From NCBI GenBank assembly GCA_000231825.2, contig JH720351.1, positions 1 to 64,000 of the forward strand: a DNA stretch of 64,000 nucleotides. Direction: 5' to 3'. The stretch is from Tetrahymena elliotti 4EA (taxonomy: Eukaryota > Ciliophora > Oligohymenophorea > Hymenostomatida > Tetrahymenidae). This document shows, one piece after another, positions 63,559 to 64,000 of this stretch. The notes below the pieces were generated by a model that had not been told where the DNA came from, searched no databases, and worked only from the letters and a program-made list of their open reading frames with translations. Made by a program: the position numbers and the translations under genes. Numbering within the stretch: the stretch's first letter is position 1; the number at the start of each line of letters is the position of its first letter.

Positions 63559-64000
63559 AAAGAATATTGGATAGAAAGCAATAGGCTTTTTTGAACCATA
63601 ATTAGATTTACAGTCTGAAAAACCTATTTCAATTAGCTTTAGATTCAACTAGTTCTCTAAAATTAGTGGTATTGGATTAAGTTTTGAAAGCTTAACTGAG
63701 AGTATCAGCTATAACATTGGTACTGTTAACAAAAGAAGAAATTAATGGATTTAAGAGAACATGCTTAACCCTGAAAATGAGTAATCTAATTAAGTAAAAA
63801 CGAATAGTTTGAACTTAAGGCATGGAGGTGTCTACATAATAAATGAATAGGGCTAAAATAAAAGTACTTTTATCTGTAATGATCGCTTTGAGTTAGTTCC
63901 AATAACTTGGAAGGAAAAGGATCACATAATCATGACATTCAACCCTCTAAAAAAAAATTTAAATATTTAGGTTGTAAATCATTAGAATTTAGAATGCAAA
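63559..64000 (+). CDS. Partial gene at window edge, unrecognised
   Basis: An internal exon begins after TTTATAG at 63558 and stays open to the window end (147 codons, no TGA in the frame starting 63560). The translation is protein-like rather than low-complexity: FFEPQLDLQSEKPISISF, GIGLSFESLTESISY, RHGGVYIINEQGQNKSTF, DRFELVPITWKEKDHIIM and NPLKKNLNIQVVN. Alternating beta-strand-like stretches, with W/F and Gly spacing, loosely recall SPRY/B30.2-type or other beta-sandwich modules, but no diagnostic motif is visible. Both the 5' exon(s) and the 3' end are missing. Confidence 0.7.

Noticed and set aside
1..64000. tRNA, rRNA, CRISPR, prokaryotic mobile elements or transposases
   Set aside because: No cloverleaf-like GC-rich segments, rRNA motifs, direct-repeat arrays or transposase motifs were seen. 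This is eukaryotic macronuclear DNA, from which such elements are normally eliminated.

Overview
The window is the left end of a macronuclear chromosome of a ciliate, almost certainly Tetrahymena or a close relative. It opens with five and a half C4A2 telomere repeats (1-34). The DNA is about 80% A+T. Long reading frames appear only when TAA and TAG are read as Gln and TGA is the sole stop (ciliate code 6), and genes are split by short AT-rich GT...AG introns. All gene models below were read by hand under that code. In most models the exon phases and the total length agree (divisible by three), which is the main support for the splice sites.

Layout: subtelomeric spacer; Ras-like GTPase (+, 606-1501); PHD-finger protein (-, 2449-6658); serine alpha/beta hydrolase (-, 7822-9125); coiled-coil protein (-, 11038-13211); two-TM ciliate membrane protein (+, 14822-16729) with a decayed tandem copy (17713-19378); NIMA-related kinase (+, 22100-26207); a NEK6/7-type kinase joined in frame to the ciliary transport subunit IFT57 (-, 27249-30473); multi-TM protein (-, 31417-33160); MFS sugar transporter (-, 35748-38278); degenerate AAA ATPase (-, 39444-41336); CaMKK/LKB1-like kinase (+, 42461-45298); GH16 glucanase relic (+, 46520-47268); acidic coiled-coil protein (+, 48096-50294); small protein with an MGxxCC lipidation signal (+, 51870-52482); LRR protein with about one repeat per exon (+, 53197-55183); dual-specificity pseudophosphatase (+, 56371-60157); small cysteine-containing protein (+, 61426-62289); and a gene running off the right edge (+, 63559-64000).

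There are no operons. Each gene is a separate unit with an AT-rich spacer of 0.3-2.7 kb. Signalling and cilium functions are prominent: three protein kinases, a Ras-like GTPase, a pseudophosphatase and an IFT-B component. Several loci are decaying or catalytically altered: the membrane-protein copy, the GH16 relic, the AAA protein lacking Walker A Thr/Ser and arginine fingers, and the phosphatase with Cys replaced by Ser.

The most notable item is the apparent NEK-IFT57 fusion. It would tether a mitotic/ciliary NIMA-family kinase to the IFT train in one polypeptide. All inferences come from reading the sequence; no database search was possible.
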